DNA of 64,000 nucleotides from Bacillus sp. NTK034 (GTDB lineage: Bacteria; Bacillota; Bacilli; Bacillales; Cytobacillaceae). The DNA lies in contig NZ_JAFKOJ010000003.1 in the NCBI RefSeq assembly GCF_017303275.1, positions 248,001-312,000 of the forward strand, given 5' to 3'. A program made the position numbers and the translations under genes. The notes beneath the pieces are model-generated. The model saw only the letters and a list, made by a program, of their open reading frames with translations. It did not search any database and was not told the DNA's origin. Positions 42,900 to 51,904 of the stretch are shown in pieces. Position 1 is the stretch's first letter, and each line of letters opens with the position of its first letter.

Positions 42900-43649
42900 A
42901 TGTCACAATCAAATATTGCTCCACAGATCAAATTAATCGCTCTTGATATGGATGGAACCTTGTTGAATTCCAGAGGGGAAATTCCAGATGAAAACCGCAA
43001 GGCAATACGGGAGGCGAAGGAAAAAGGGATTGAAGTTATTTTAAGCACGGGAAGATCCAGGCTCACGGCAGGCGATCATGCTGATTCTTTGGAATTGAAC
43101 TCCTATTTGATCACGGTCAACGGCAGTGAAATATTTGGCCCTGGTGGAGAATTAATCACAAGGACTCCTGTTGATTCTAAAGTAATGGAATGGATGTGGA
43201 ATTTATCCCAGTCACATAAGACCAAATTCTGGGCAACCAGCTGCGAACAAGTTTGGATGAATGAAATGCCAGAAAATATTCATGACCATGAATGGCTTAA
43301 ATTTGGATTTGATATATCAGATGATGAGATCAGGGAACTCATTCATAAAGAGCTTCGAACAAAAGGGGACCTGGAAATTACAAATTCCAGCTTAACTAAT
43401 ATTGAGGTAAATGCTCTGGGCATCAATAAAGCCAGAGGTATCCAGAAGGTAACTGAGATTCTTGGCATTTCGATGGAAAATGTAATGGCAATGGGAGACA
43501 GCTTAAATGATATTGCCATGATAGAGGAATCTGGCTGGGGAGTAGCAATGGGAAATGCCCAGGATATTGTGAAAGAAACAGCCAATGCTGTTACGGGAAC
43601 TAATGATGACGCTGGTGTTGCAAAAGCAATCCGAAAGTGGGCTCTCTAA
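42900..43649 (+). CDS. Cof-type HAD-IIB family hydrolase
   Basis: 249 residues from ATG 42900 (AAGGGAG upstream); the longer upstream frame has no ribosome site. HAD motifs: LIALDMDGTLLN (nucleophile Asp), ILSTGRSRL (motif II), and GDSLNDIAMIEESG (motif IV) with the Lys in between. The IIB cap is between. Members dephosphorylate sugar phosphates, FMN or PLP. Its terminator follows directly. Confidence 0.9.
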   Translation: MSQSNIAPQIKLIALDMDGTLLNSRGEIPDENRKAIREAKEKGIEVILSTGRSRLTAGDHADSLELNSYLITVNGSEIFGPGGELITRTPVDSKVMEWMWNLSQSHKTKFWATSCEQVWMNEMPENIHDHEWLKFGFDISDDEIRELIHKELRTKGDLEITNSSLTNIEVNALGINKARGIQKVTEILGISMENVMAMGDSLNDIAMIEESGWGVAMGNAQDIVKETANAVTGTNDDAGVAKAIRKWAL

Positions 43650-43652
43650 GAT

Positions 43653-43682
43653 TAAAAACCGGCTAACATGCCGGTTTTTGGT
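43653..43682. terminator. Bidirectional terminator
   Basis: AAAAACCGGC and GCCGGTTTTT arms between convergent HAD and OsmC genes. Confidence 0.9.
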
Positions 43683-44144
43683 TTATTTGGATGCTCTTTT
43701 GGCAATTAGAATGGTTTCTTCCAGTGCTATTTCCACATTTCCTTTAATCGCCCTGGAAATCATACAGGATGCTTCAGCTTTTTGCGCCAGCTTTCGCGCA
43801 AGTGAATGATCCTTTTCTGTCGCATCAGCTTTTAACAAGATATGGGGGCGATGAATAATTTTCCTATACGTAATCACTCCTTTGGTTACATCCACAATTC
43901 CAATTGATTCCATCGTAAGGTCTTCTTTTTCGAGTTTGCTTCGTTCCATCATGGCTGCCAGGGTAATGATATAACAAGTTGCTGCTGCCCCAAGCAGCAT
44001 TTCATCCGGATTTGTTCCGATTCCGGGACCTTCCATTTCTGGGGGAATGGAAACCTTTGTTTTCAGCCCTCCAGTCTCAATTTCTCCAACATCATTACGA
44101 AGTCCAGGCCAATGTGCTTTTAAATGGAATTGGTGTTCAGCCAT
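43683..44144 (-). CDS. OsmC-family peroxiredoxin
   Basis: 153 residues, ATG behind GGAGG. The two redox cysteines are visible: AAATCYIITLAAMM near residue 57 and KAEASCMISRAIKG near 122. NPDEMLLGAAATC is the family's hallmark. Reduces organic hydroperoxides. Its gene is convergent with the HAD gene and divergent from the TPP operon. Confidence 0.88.
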   Translation of the reverse strand: MAEHQFHLKAHWPGLRNDVGEIETGGLKTKVSIPPEMEGPGIGTNPDEMLLGAAATCYIITLAAMMERSKLEKEDLTMESIGIVDVTKGVITYRKIIHRPHILLKADATEKDHSLARKLAQKAEASCMISRAIKGNVEIALEETILIAKRASK

Positions 44145-44263
44145 TCTTTGATTCCTCCAAGTTATGTATTTCTATTTAAACCTTAAAGAGGAACAGGCAG
44201 AATTGCAAGACTTTACAGATTTAACGTTTCAGGCTAAGATGAAATCAGCCAACTTAATAGTTT

Positions 44264-44362
44264 TACTGCTAGGGGTGCCCGATGCTCGCGGGCTGAGAAA
44301 GAAACCGGACTGTTTTTTACCCTTCGGACCTGATCTGGATCATACCAGCGTAGGAAAGTAGT
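44264..44362 (+). ncRNA. TPP (thi-box) riboswitch aptamer
   Basis: Matches the conserved TPP aptamer: CTAGGGGTGCC at the start, GGGCTGAGA in the middle, then ACCCTT, CCTGATCTGGATCATACCAGCGTAGG at the end, split here at positions 44268-44354. An intrinsic terminator follows, so thiamine pyrophosphate should stop transcription of the SDR-thiM-thiD-thiE operon. Confidence 0.92.
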
Positions 44363-44400
44363 AATTGCGGGGAACGATGTTTTTTCTCTTAGATTATTCA

Positions 44401-44432
44401 GCCAGGTCCAATTTCGGATCTGGTTTTTATTT
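44401..44432 (+). terminator. Regulated terminator of the TPP riboswitch
   Basis: CCAGGTCC and GGATCTGG arms followed by TTTTTATTTT, between aptamer and first gene. Confidence 0.8.
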
Positions 44433-44478
44433 TGTTCTCAAAAACAAATGAATTGGCTATCAATAAGGAGGATTTTCT

Positions 44479-45240
44479 ATGAATCTTAACGATCAGATTG
44501 TCATTATTACAGGCAGCAGCAGAGGGCTGGGCAAAGAAACAGCAAGAGCATTCGCGAGGGAAGGGGCGAGAGTTGTCATTAACTATTTCCATAGCGAGGA
44601 AAAAGCACATGCTCTGCAGAAGGAAATTGGCGAAAAAGCCATTGCCATTCGTGCTGATATCCGGGACAGAGGTCAAGTGAAATCCATGTTTCAAAAGGCG
44701 AAGGAACACTTTGGAGGCCCCATTACAACCATAGTCAATAATGCACTGGTGAACTTTCAATTTGACCCTATTTCAAAAAAAGATGCAGAAACAATTAAAT
44801 GGGACGATTACAAAAACCAGCTCGAAGGTGCAATTCTTGGGGCTTTAAACACAGTCCAGGCTGGTCTAGAAGATATGAAAAAACAGGAGTTTGGCAGGAT
44901 AATCTCGGTTGGGACCAATCTATTCCAGAATCCAGTTGTACCCTACCATGACTATACGACCAGCAAAGCTGCTCTATTAGGCTTCACCAGGAATATGGCG
45001 AATGAGCTGGGACAATATGGGATTACTGCGAATATGGTATCAGGCGGTTTGTTAAGAACGACAGACGCCAGTGCTTCGACATCCGAGGAAGTCTTTGAAA
45101 TTATCGAAAACTCAACTCCATTAAAAAAAGTCACAGATCCTGCAGAAGTGGCTGATGCAATAGTCTTCTTCGCTTCTCCCTGGGCAAGGGCGGTTACAGG
45201 ACAGAATTTGGTTGTGGATGGCGGACTAGTTATGAATTAA
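44479..45240 (+). CDS. SDR-family oxidoreductase (FabG-like) in thiamine operon
   Basis: 253 residues. Classical SDR: cofactor motif [16 protein letters not shown], catalytic region [10 protein letters not shown] then [13 protein letters not shown] (Tyr and Lys as Y-x-x-x-K in YTTSK). Annotated elsewhere as 3-oxoacyl-ACP reductase-like, substrate unknown. It is the first gene after the TPP riboswitch and 13 bp before thiM, so it is expressed with thiamine salvage genes and may act on a thiamine precursor or vitamer. Confidence 0.85.
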   Translation: MNLNDQIVIITGSSRGLGKETARAFAREGARVVINYFHSEEKAHALQKEIGEKAIAIRADIRDRGQVKSMFQKAKEHFGGPITTIVNNALVNFQFDPISKKDAETIKWDDYKNQLEGAILGALNTVQAGLEDMKKQEFGRIISVGTNLFQNPVVPYHDYTTSKAALLGFTRNMANELGQYGITANMVSGGLLRTTDASASTSEEVFEIIENSTPLKKVTDPAEVADAIVFFASPWARAVTGQNLVVDGGLVMN

Positions 45241-45253
45241 AGGAGGAATTAAT

Positions 45254-46066
45254 GTGAACATTCAGGAGATTAGCAGTCTATTGGAAAAACTAAGAAATTC
45301 AAATCCTCTGGTACATAATATCACCAATGTGGTGGTAACTAACTTTACGGCAAATGGCCTTCTCGCTATTGGGGCATCACCAGTGATGGCATATGCACAT
45401 GAAGAGGCAGCTGACATGGCTAAAATAGCTGGCGCATTGGTTCTCAATATGGGAACACTGACTGAAAAAGAAGTAAAAAGCATGCTCATAGCGGGTAAGT
45501 CAGCAAATCAGCATGGAGTGCCGGTCATTTTTGACCCTGTTGGTGTCGGCGCGACGGCCTATCGTACAGAAACAGCTAAAAGACTATTAGAAGAATTAGA
45601 TATTACCATCATAAGAGGCAATGCAGCAGAAATTGCCAACGCAGCAGGACAGAAATGGAGTATTAAGGGCGTAGATGCAGTTGAAGCAGCAGGGAACACT
45701 TCTGAGCTTGCTAAGTCGGCAGCAAAAGAACTTGGTGCAGTCACTGTTATCACAGGAAAACAGGATATCGTTTCAGATGGAAGATCCACATTTGCCATTA
45801 ACAATGGCCATCCTCTTCTAACGAAAGTAACAGGTGCCGGATGTCTTCTTACTTCTGTAATAGGAGCTTTCGCTGCTGTTGAAAAGGATCCTGTAAAAGC
45901 GGCAGCAGCTTCATTGGTCGTTTATGGATCTGCCGCAGAAATTGCAGCAGAAAAATCGGATGGCAAAGGCCCAGGAACTTTCCAAGCAGAGTTTTTGAAT
46001 AGCTTATATAACATTTCTGCTGCAGATGTTGAAGCATATGGATCTTTTGAAAAAACGATCGGATAG
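45254..46066 (+). CDS. thiM: Hydroxyethylthiazole kinase
   Basis: 270 residues, GTG start behind AAAGGAGG. Phosphorylates 4-methyl-5-hydroxyethylthiazole in thiamine salvage. [19 protein letters not shown] (substrate loop), ILNPVG-type [10 protein letters not shown] near residue 92 and [16 protein letters not shown] near 190 (catalytic Cys/anion hole) are all present. In operon, 11 bp before thiD. Confidence 0.95.
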   Translation: MNIQEISSLLEKLRNSNPLVHNITNVVVTNFTANGLLAIGASPVMAYAHEEAADMAKIAGALVLNMGTLTEKEVKSMLIAGKSANQHGVPVIFDPVGVGATAYRTETAKRLLEELDITIIRGNAAEIANAAGQKWSIKGVDAVEAAGNTSELAKSAAKELGAVTVITGKQDIVSDGRSTFAINNGHPLLTKVTGAGCLLTSVIGAFAAVEKDPVKAAAASLVVYGSAAEIAAEKSDGKGPGTFQAEFLNSLYNISAADVEAYGSFEKTIG

Positions 46067-46077
46067 GAGGCTTTTAA

Positions 46078-46902
46078 ATGAAAGTGAATAAAGCTTTAAC
46101 CATAGCGGGTTCAGATAGCGGCGGCGGCGCGGGCATTCAGGCAGACTTAAAAACATTTCAGGAACTGGGTGTTTTCGGCATGTCTGCTTTGACTGCTGTT
46201 ACGGCTCAAAACACCAAGGGCGTTCAGGGAGTTTATCCAATGACAGCAGAGGCAGTGTCTGCTCAAATTCAGTCCATAGGAGAGGACCTCAGACCTGACG
46301 CTGTAAAGACAGGAATGCTTTTTAGTGCAGATATAATCGAGAGTGTTTCCAATGAAATCGTGAGATACGGATGGAAAAATGTCGTCATAGATCCAGTGAT
46401 GATTGCAAAGGGAGGAGCAAGTCTTCTTCAGAATGAAGCGATATTAGCGATGAAGAAGCGTCTTATTCCGCTCTCTATGGTGATTACCCCGAATATTCCA
46501 GAGGCAGAGGTTTTAACGGACATAAGGATTCGTTCGCTGGAGGATAAAAGAGAAGCAGCAAAAAAACTGCATCACCTTGGAGCAAAAAATGTCATCATAA
46601 AAGGCGGCCATGACGAAGCAAAGGACATAGCAGCAGACCTTCTATTTGAGGGAGAAAGTTTTTCGGAATTTAAGAGCAGCAGAATACAAACCGCCAATAC
46701 ACATGGAACAGGCTGCACTTTTTCGGCTGCCATTACCGCTGGCCTCGCAGACGGTCTTTCTGTGCCAGAAGCTGTTGATCGCGCGAAAAAATTCATCCAG
46801 GCCGCCATTGAATTTGACTTGGGAATTGGCAGCGGTCATGGTCCTACCAATCACTGGGCGTTCAATAGAAGGAAGAAGGAGACTGAAGTTTATGGCCGTT
46901 AA
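46078..46902 (+). CDS. thiD: Hydroxymethylpyrimidine/phosphomethylpyrimidine kinase
   Basis: 274 residues. Ribokinase-like fold: [19 protein letters not shown] at the start and the anion-hole motif [15 protein letters not shown] near residue 210. Two successive phosphorylations of HMP yield HMP-PP for ThiE. The ribosome site GGAGG is 7 nt before the ATG. It overlaps thiE by 11 bp. Confidence 0.95.
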   Translation: MKVNKALTIAGSDSGGGAGIQADLKTFQELGVFGMSALTAVTAQNTKGVQGVYPMTAEAVSAQIQSIGEDLRPDAVKTGMLFSADIIESVSNEIVRYGWKNVVIDPVMIAKGGASLLQNEAILAMKKRLIPLSMVITPNIPEAEVLTDIRIRSLEDKREAAKKLHHLGAKNVIIKGGHDEAKDIAADLLFEGESFSEFKSSRIQTANTHGTGCTFSAAITAGLADGLSVPEAVDRAKKFIQAAIEFDLGIGSGHGPTNHWAFNRRKKETEVYGR

Positions 46903-47542
46903 TCCGCAGACAATGAGAAACTTATTAAAAGTATACTTTATAATGGGCAGCACTAATTGCCATCAGGATCCTGAAAAAGTCCTTCAATCGGCCATCAAAG
47001 GAGGAATTACGTTATTTCAATTCCGTGAAAAAGGAGCAGGATGCCTTCATGGCAAAGAAAAGGAATCGCTCGCAAAAAAGCTTCAAGCAATCTGCAAAGA
47101 GAGCAGTATCCCTTTTATTGTAAATGATGATATCGAATTGGCACTTAAAATAAATGCAGATGGTGTCCATATAGGCCAGGACGATGAACCAGCCGATGCG
47201 GTCCGCAGGAAAATTGGCAGCAAAATCCTGGGAGTCTCAGTGCACAGCATGCAGGAAGCGGAAACAGCGATCCGTCAAGGCGCAGATTACCTTGGGATAG
47301 GGCCTATTTATCCGACATCCACAAAGGAAGATGCCAAAGCCGTTCAGGGACTTACTTTTTTGACAGAATTAAGATCTGCTCGTATCCAAATTCCTGTTGT
47401 AGGAATAGGCGGAATTACTCCTGAAAATACACCTCCTATAATTAAGGCAGGGGCTGACGGTGTTTCTGTTATTTCTGCAATCAGCCAGGCGGATTCACCT
47501 GAAAAAGCAGCCATACTGTTATATGATGCAGTAAGAGAATAA
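46892..47542 (+). CDS. thiE: Thiamine-phosphate synthase
   Basis: 216 residues from ATG 46892, with AAGGAG 11 nt upstream; a longer frame lies antisense-free upstream but is inside thiD. TIM-barrel motifs: FQFREKGAG (HMP-PP), [22 protein letters not shown] near residue 85, [11 protein letters not shown] near 130 and [10 protein letters not shown] near 165. Joins HMP-PP and thiazole phosphate to thiamine phosphate. Final gene of the operon. Confidence 0.94.
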   Translation: MAVNPQTMRNLLKVYFIMGSTNCHQDPEKVLQSAIKGGITLFQFREKGAGCLHGKEKESLAKKLQAICKESSIPFIVNDDIELALKINADGVHIGQDDEPADAVRRKIGSKILGVSVHSMQEAETAIRQGADYLGIGPIYPTSTKEDAKAVQGLTFLTELRSARIQIPVVGIGGITPENTPPIIKAGADGVSVISAISQADSPEKAAILLYDAVRE

Positions 47543-47545
47543 TGT

Positions 47546-47577
47546 GAAAAATGCCCACTAATTTGGGCATTTTTTAT
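47546..47577 (+). terminator. Terminator of the thiamine operon
   Basis: AAAAATGCCCA and TGGGCATTTTTT arms directly after thiE. Confidence 0.9.
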
Positions 47578-47661
47578 TGTATAGACGTTTGAAATTCTAA
47601 GGTTTATCCCAATCTATTGAGGGTAGCTCACTACAAACAATAGAAACAGAGGGATGAACAA

Positions 47662-47976
47662 TTGAAAAAGTGGATGGAATCAGGTCTTTACATTCAAATG
47701 GCAGCCGTATTGCTGGTCGTCTATTACGGGTTCATTTCAGGTCTTGTAGCTGCGGAGACCAAAATGACTGAATACGAAGGGGAAATAGATGAGAAATATC
47801 GTCTGACTTCGGTTGATAATTACTTAAGCAACTTTAGCACCCATGAAGAATATTGGATACGGCTGGATAATGGCAAATCCTTTGAGCTGACGGCATCATT
47901 ATATGAAAGTATTAAGCGGGGTGAAAAGATCAAATTAGTGCAGATGAATGCCGGTACCATGATATTCAGGCAATAA
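47662..47976 (+). CDS. Small exported or membrane-anchored protein
   Basis: 104 residues, TTG start with GAGGGATG nearby. One N-terminal helix (MAAVLLVVYYGFISGLVAA) then an extracytoplasmic ~80-residue mostly beta domain (YWIRLDNGKSFELTASLY). No Cys lipobox. Not recognised. Confidence 0.6.
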   Translation: MKKWMESGLYIQMAAVLLVVYYGFISGLVAAETKMTEYEGEIDEKYRLTSVDNYLSNFSTHEEYWIRLDNGKSFELTASLYESIKRGEKIKLVQMNAGTMIFRQ

Positions 47977-48114
47977 AGCAACGCTTATAAAAATAGGCTG
48001 CATTTTCTTGTGGATTTGCCGTTCCTGTTACAGTACTTTAACTGTGCAAGTATTGAATTTCCATGGTAATGTTGTAATCAGGCAGATTTTTTAACATAAG
48101 GGGATATAATAGCA

Positions 48115-48870
48115 ATGAAACTCGTTTCATGGAATGTGAATGGCATAAGGGCATGTGTGAAAAAAGGATTCATGGATTATTTCAAAGAAGCGGATGCAGA
48201 CATATTTTGCATTCAGGAATCCAAACTGCAGGAAGGACAGATCGAACTTATACTGGAAGGCTATTACCAATACTGGAATTATGCGATAAAAAAAGGGTAT
48301 TCCGGTACAGCTGTATTTACAAAGAAAGAGCCGCTTTCTGTCCGCTATGGATTGAATGATGAGGAAACAGAACCTGAAGGCAGGATCCTCACGCTTGAGT
48401 ATGATGGCTTTTATCTCGTCAATGTCTATACTCCGAATTCACAGCGTGATCTGGCCAGGCTTCCATACCGCCTTGAGTGGGAAGAGCGGATTCGGGAGTA
48501 TTTATTCGGCCTGGATAAAATTAAGCCTGTGATCATGTGCGGGGACTTAAACGTGGCACATTTCGAAAAAGACTTAAAAAATGCTAAATCCAACAGGGGC
48601 AACTCAGGGTTTACGGATGAAGAACGCGGAAAAATGACCAGATTGCTGGGTTCCGGGTTTGTAGATGCATTCCGCTATAAATATCCTGATGCTGAGGGAG
48701 CTTATACCTGGTGGTCATATATGGCCAAGGTTAGAGAGCGGAATATCGGCTGGAGGATTGATTACTTTATCGTGTCCGAAAAGCTAAAAGAAAGAATACT
48801 AGATTCACAGATTCACTGCGACATTATGGGCAGCGATCATTGCCCGGTAGCGCTTGAATTGGATATGTAA
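48115..48870 (+). CDS. exoA: Exodeoxyribonuclease III
   Basis: 251 residues, ATG; a weak AAGGGG precedes it. AP endonuclease/3'-5' exonuclease of base excision repair. EEP-fold motifs: KLVSWNVNGIRAC, IFCIQESKLQ (metal Glu), YTPNSQRD, CGDLNVAHFEKDLKNAKSN (active-site Asp/Asn), RIDYFIVSE and GSDHCPVAL (His). Length equals B. subtilis ExoA (252). Monocistronic. Confidence 0.95.
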   Translation: MKLVSWNVNGIRACVKKGFMDYFKEADADIFCIQESKLQEGQIELILEGYYQYWNYAIKKGYSGTAVFTKKEPLSVRYGLNDEETEPEGRILTLEYDGFYLVNVYTPNSQRDLARLPYRLEWEERIREYLFGLDKIKPVIMCGDLNVAHFEKDLKNAKSNRGNSGFTDEERGKMTRLLGSGFVDAFRYKYPDAEGAYTWWSYMAKVRERNIGWRIDYFIVSEKLKERILDSQIHCDIMGSDHCPVALELDM

Positions 48871-48872
48871 AG

Positions 48873-48906
48873 CGAAACCCCTGCGGAGATGCAGGGGTTT
48901 TGTTTT
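48873..48906 (+). terminator. Terminator of exoA
   Basis: AAACCCCTGC and GCAGGGGTTTTG arms. Confidence 0.9.
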
Positions 48907-48955
48907 AGTAAAAAAGGCAATAATTGAATTAACATAATAATAAAGGATTGGTAAA

Positions 48956-49234
48956 ATGAACAAAACAGAGATGCTGAAGCTTTTGGTACTTATTGAAAGA
49001 ATCTATCCCTCATTTCGGATTAAAAACGAAATCGTTCATTATTATTTTGATTATTGCCGTGATTTCGACTATGAAATGGCTTTGAGCTATATTAAAGGCC
49101 ATATTAGGATAAGTCCCTATCCGCCATCAATCAGCCATCTTGCATCCACGTGCTCACCGCATTCTTTATCAGCTGAAATGTCAGACAGCAGGAAATGGGA
49201 AAAAGAATATGTCCTTGCTGATCATGTGTCTTGA
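48956..49234 (+). CDS. G39P-like (helicase loader/inhibitor) small protein
   Basis: 92 residues. The pattern MLKLLVLIERIYPSF, YYFDYCRDFDYEMALSYIKGHI and RISPYPPSISHLA matches the N-terminal domain of phage SPP1 G39P, a loader/inhibitor of the phage helicase. The homologue here ends soon after that domain. Helical, no membrane segment. A chromosomal role could be in replication control; it may also be a domesticated phage gene. Confidence 0.65.
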   Translation: MNKTEMLKLLVLIERIYPSFRIKNEIVHYYFDYCRDFDYEMALSYIKGHIRISPYPPSISHLASTCSPHSLSAEMSDSRKWEKEYVLADHVS

Positions 49235-49307
49235 TATTTATTTTCATCTATTATTATGGAAAAGCTGATTTTATTTTGTTATAATGCCAGTAAATCTAAT
49301 AAAAAGG

Positions 49308-49402
49308 TTTTCTAGGGTTCCGCAGCAGCTGCTGGCCTGGTCCGAGAGAAAACTCATAGCAATATTAGCTATGCCACGGAAGGATAAAAGCCTGGGAGAT
49401 AC
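49308..49402 (+). ncRNA. Guanidine-I (ykkC) riboswitch
   Basis: Contains the conserved ykkC pieces: TCTAGGGTTCCG, CTGGTCCGAGAGAAAAC, ACGGAAGGATAAAAGCC, GGGAGA (49312-49400). TATAAT at 49281 can be the -10. Its last strand is shared with a downstream terminator, so guanidine binding should favour read-through into the two SMR genes. Confidence 0.9.
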
Positions 49403-49433
49403 TGTTCATCAGATATCTTCCGGGCTTTTTTCT
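49391..49433 (+). terminator. Riboswitch-controlled terminator
   Basis: GCCTGGGAGATA pairs with TATCTTCCGGGC, then TTTTTTCTTTTT; the first strand overlaps the aptamer end. Confidence 0.85.
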
Positions 49434-49472
49434 TTTTCCGGGAATACTATTCGTTTAAAAGGGGCTGATTTC

Positions 49473-49811
49473 ATGCAGTGGCTGAAGGTATTTATAGCCG
49501 CATTTTTTGAAGTGTTTTGGGTGATTGGTTTAAAGCATGCGGATGATCCATTATCATGGGCAGGGACCATTCTATGCATAGCAGTCAGTTTTTATTTGAT
49601 GATCATGGCTGGCAAAGTCCTGCCTGTGGGAACGGTTTATGCTGTCTTTGTTGGCTTAGGCACTGCTGGTACAGTTTTATCTGAAATCATATTTTTCGGA
49701 GAGCCTTTGAAATTATCTAAAATAATACTGGTTCTTATTTTGTTATTAGGTGTTCTGGGCTTAAAGCTAGTGACAAATGAAGATGAATCAAAAGGAGCTG
49801 AAAGTTCATGA
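49473..49811 (+). CDS. gdnC: SMR guanidinium exporter subunit
   Basis: 112 residues from ATG 49473, the length of B. subtilis YkkC; the longer upstream frame is riboswitch sequence. Four membrane helices, with the SMR proton/substrate Glu in [15 protein letters not shown] near residue 14 and a second helix pattern [22 protein letters not shown]. It forms a heteromer with the next gene and exports guanidinium. Overlaps gdnD by four bases (ATGA). Confidence 0.9.
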   Translation: MQWLKVFIAAFFEVFWVIGLKHADDPLSWAGTILCIAVSFYLMIMAGKVLPVGTVYAVFVGLGTAGTVLSEIIFFGEPLKLSKIILVLILLLGVLGLKLVTNEDESKGAESS

Positions 49812-50122
49812 GCTGGGTGTTTTTAATTCTGGCTGGCCTTTTTGAAATGACAGGTGTAACCATGATTAACAGCCTGCACAAAAAACGGAATTGGCAATCC
49901 TTATTCCTGCTGGTTGGCGGTTTTGGCGCCAGCTTCCTGTTCCTTGCGCTGGCCATGAAAGAGCTGCCAATGGGTACAGCTTATGCGGTCTGGACTGGAA
50001 TTGGTGCCGCTGGAGGAGCTGTCCTTGGCATGATTCTGTACGGAGAGCCCAAAGATGCTAAACGGATATTTTTTATTGCAATGGTATTAAGTGCCGCAAT
50101 CGGACTTAAACTGGTATCTTAG
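49808..50122 (+). CDS. gdnD: SMR guanidinium exporter subunit
   Basis: 104 residues, coupled to the previous gene. Four membrane helices; the SMR Glu is in [16 protein letters not shown] near residue 13, and [18 protein letters not shown] is the family's helix-3 motif. Pairs with GdnC as the YkkCD-type antiparallel dimer. No terminator is evident before murG-like gene. Confidence 0.9.
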   Translation: MSWVFLILAGLFEMTGVTMINSLHKKRNWQSLFLLVGGFGASFLFLALAMKELPMGTAYAVWTGIGAAGGAVLGMILYGEPKDAKRIFFIAMVLSAAIGLKLVS

Positions 50123-50161
50123 ATATATAATGGAATTAAAAATTGTATAGGCAGGTAGGAA

Positions 50162-51232
50162 ATGAAGAAAAATAAAATCGTTTTTACAGGGGGCGGCTCT
50201 GCCGGGCATGTGACTCCGAATATTGCCATAATAAATGAACTTTCTCAAAAAGATTGGGATATTCACTATATCGGTTCGATAAGAGGAATCGAAAAAGAAT
50301 TGATTTCTGAGATTAAAATACCATATTACGGAATTAGCAGCGGAAAGCTCCGGCGTTACATGGATAAAGAAAATGCAAAAGATTTTTTTCGAGTGTTAAG
50401 AGGGATTATCGAAGCTCGAAAGCTGCTCAAAAGATTGAAGCCAAAGCTTGTCTTTTCAAAAGGCGGATTTGTATCGGTGCCTGTTATTATTGCGGCAAGC
50501 TCATTAAAAATACCTATTTATATTCATGAAAGTGATCTGACGCCAGGACTTGCAAATAAAATTTCCCAGCGGTTTGCTGACAGGATTTTTACTTCATTTG
50601 ATGAAGCAGCAGCACATTTTCCTGCGAAAAAGACTAAGGCCATAGGATCTCCGATCAGAATGGAAATCTTCTCAGGTGATAAGGAGAGAGGGAAGGAGTT
50701 TCTTAGGTTTACAGATGAAAAACCAATTATGACTGTAATGGGAGGCAGTCTGGGGGCTAAGAAAATTAATGAAACAATCAGGGCATCCCTTCAGGAGCTG
50801 ACTGCTATATACCAAATTGTTCATCTTTGCGGCAAAGGGCAGAAGGATGACAGTTTAATAAATGTTAAAGGGTACAGACAATTCGAATACATTAGCAATG
50901 AGCTTGCTGATATCCTCGCTGCTACAGATACTGTCGTCACCAGGGGAGGATCAAATGCCATCTTTGAATTCCTGTCTTTAAAAATCCCAATGCTCATCAT
51001 CCCGCTAACCAAAAAACAAAGCAGGGGAGACCAAATACTAAATGCAGAATCTTTCTTAAAAAAAGGATTCTCGCTTACATTGGAAGAAGAGAACTTAACA
51101 AAAGACAGCCTGCTTGAGTCCCTGGATAAACTTGAAAAAAGAAGAGGACAAATCATTAATAACATGCATGCCTCCCCAATGAGCGATGCACTGACTGTTT
51201 TGATAATGGAAATTAACAAACAACGCAAATAA
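50162..51232 (+). CDS. murG: MurG-type UDP-GlcNAc transferase
   Basis: 356 residues, ATG with GTAGGA upstream. Adds GlcNAc to lipid I to form lipid II. GT-B motifs: FTGGGSAGHVTPN (acceptor site), IHESDLTPGLANK near residue 125, GGSLGAKKINE near 195 and TRGGSNAIFEFL near 260 (UDP-GlcNAc site). It lies away from the division/cell-wall cluster, so it is probably a second copy or a related MurG-type transferase, as some Bacillus genomes have two. Confidence 0.85.
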   Translation: MKKNKIVFTGGGSAGHVTPNIAIINELSQKDWDIHYIGSIRGIEKELISEIKIPYYGISSGKLRRYMDKENAKDFFRVLRGIIEARKLLKRLKPKLVFSKGGFVSVPVIIAASSLKIPIYIHESDLTPGLANKISQRFADRIFTSFDEAAAHFPAKKTKAIGSPIRMEIFSGDKERGKEFLRFTDEKPIMTVMGGSLGAKKINETIRASLQELTAIYQIVHLCGKGQKDDSLINVKGYRQFEYISNELADILAATDTVVTRGGSNAIFEFLSLKIPMLIIPLTKKQSRGDQILNAESFLKKGFSLTLEEENLTKDSLLESLDKLEKRRGQIINNMHASPMSDALTVLIMEINKQRK

Positions 51233-51399
51233 TTTTGAATACCGGCTTTTATTTGATCATGAAGACGGAAATTCAACCGCACACCAACAAATGGTTGTTA
51301 TAAAAAACATTTTGGCAGTTTCCCAAAACCATAAATATTACATAGTAAAAAAACAGCAGCCTGTTTACATTAAGAAGGAAATAAAAAGAGGTGACTGCC

Positions 51400-51786
51400 A
51401 TGAATTTTGCTTACACTATTGAAACAGAGAAATCCATTGAAGAAGCAATTACAGCATTGGAAATACATTTAAAAGATGAACAGTTTGGTGTGCTTTGGAC
51501 TTTTGATATTAAAGAAAAGCTTGAAGAAAAAGGCTTTCAATTGGAAGAGGAATTTAAGGTGCTAGAAGTCTGTAACCCGCAGGAGGCTGAGCGGGTACTG
51601 AAAGAAGATAAAATTGTTGGATATTTTCTCCCATGTAAAATTGTCGTATATAAAGAAAAAGGGAAAACAAAGATAGGGCTTCCAAGGCCAAGCGCGTTAA
51701 TAAGCATGATTGATAACCAGAATCTAAAAGAATTGGCTTTAGATATCGAGCAGCGCCTGATTGCCTGTCTGGATAAATCTGTTTAA
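51400..51786 (+). CDS. DUF302 domain protein
   Basis: 128 residues from ATG 51400 (GAGGTG 6 nt before); the GTG at 51391 lies in that site. DUF302 features: SIEEAITALEIHLKDEQFGVLWTFDIKEKL near residue 15 (split here as SIEEAITALEIHL and FGVLWTFDIKEKL), VLEVCNPQEAERVL and FLPCKIVVYKE. Small alpha/beta fold, may bind heme or nucleotides; function unknown. Confidence 0.82.
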   Translation: MNFAYTIETEKSIEEAITALEIHLKDEQFGVLWTFDIKEKLEEKGFQLEEEFKVLEVCNPQEAERVLKEDKIVGYFLPCKIVVYKEKGKTKIGLPRPSALISMIDNQNLKELALDIEQRLIACLDKSV

Positions 51787-51821
51787 TGCTTTTACGGAAA
51801 TAAAATAAACATCATCCAAGC

Positions 51822-51857
51822 GACAAACAGTTAATAATGCTGTTTGTTTTTCTTTTT
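51822..51857 (+). terminator. Terminator
   Basis: ACAAACAG and CTGTTTGTTTTT arms. Confidence 0.8.
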
Positions 51858-51904
51858 ATGCATTACAATAGAATGGGAATTCTAAATATTATGAAGGTGA
51901 TTCT

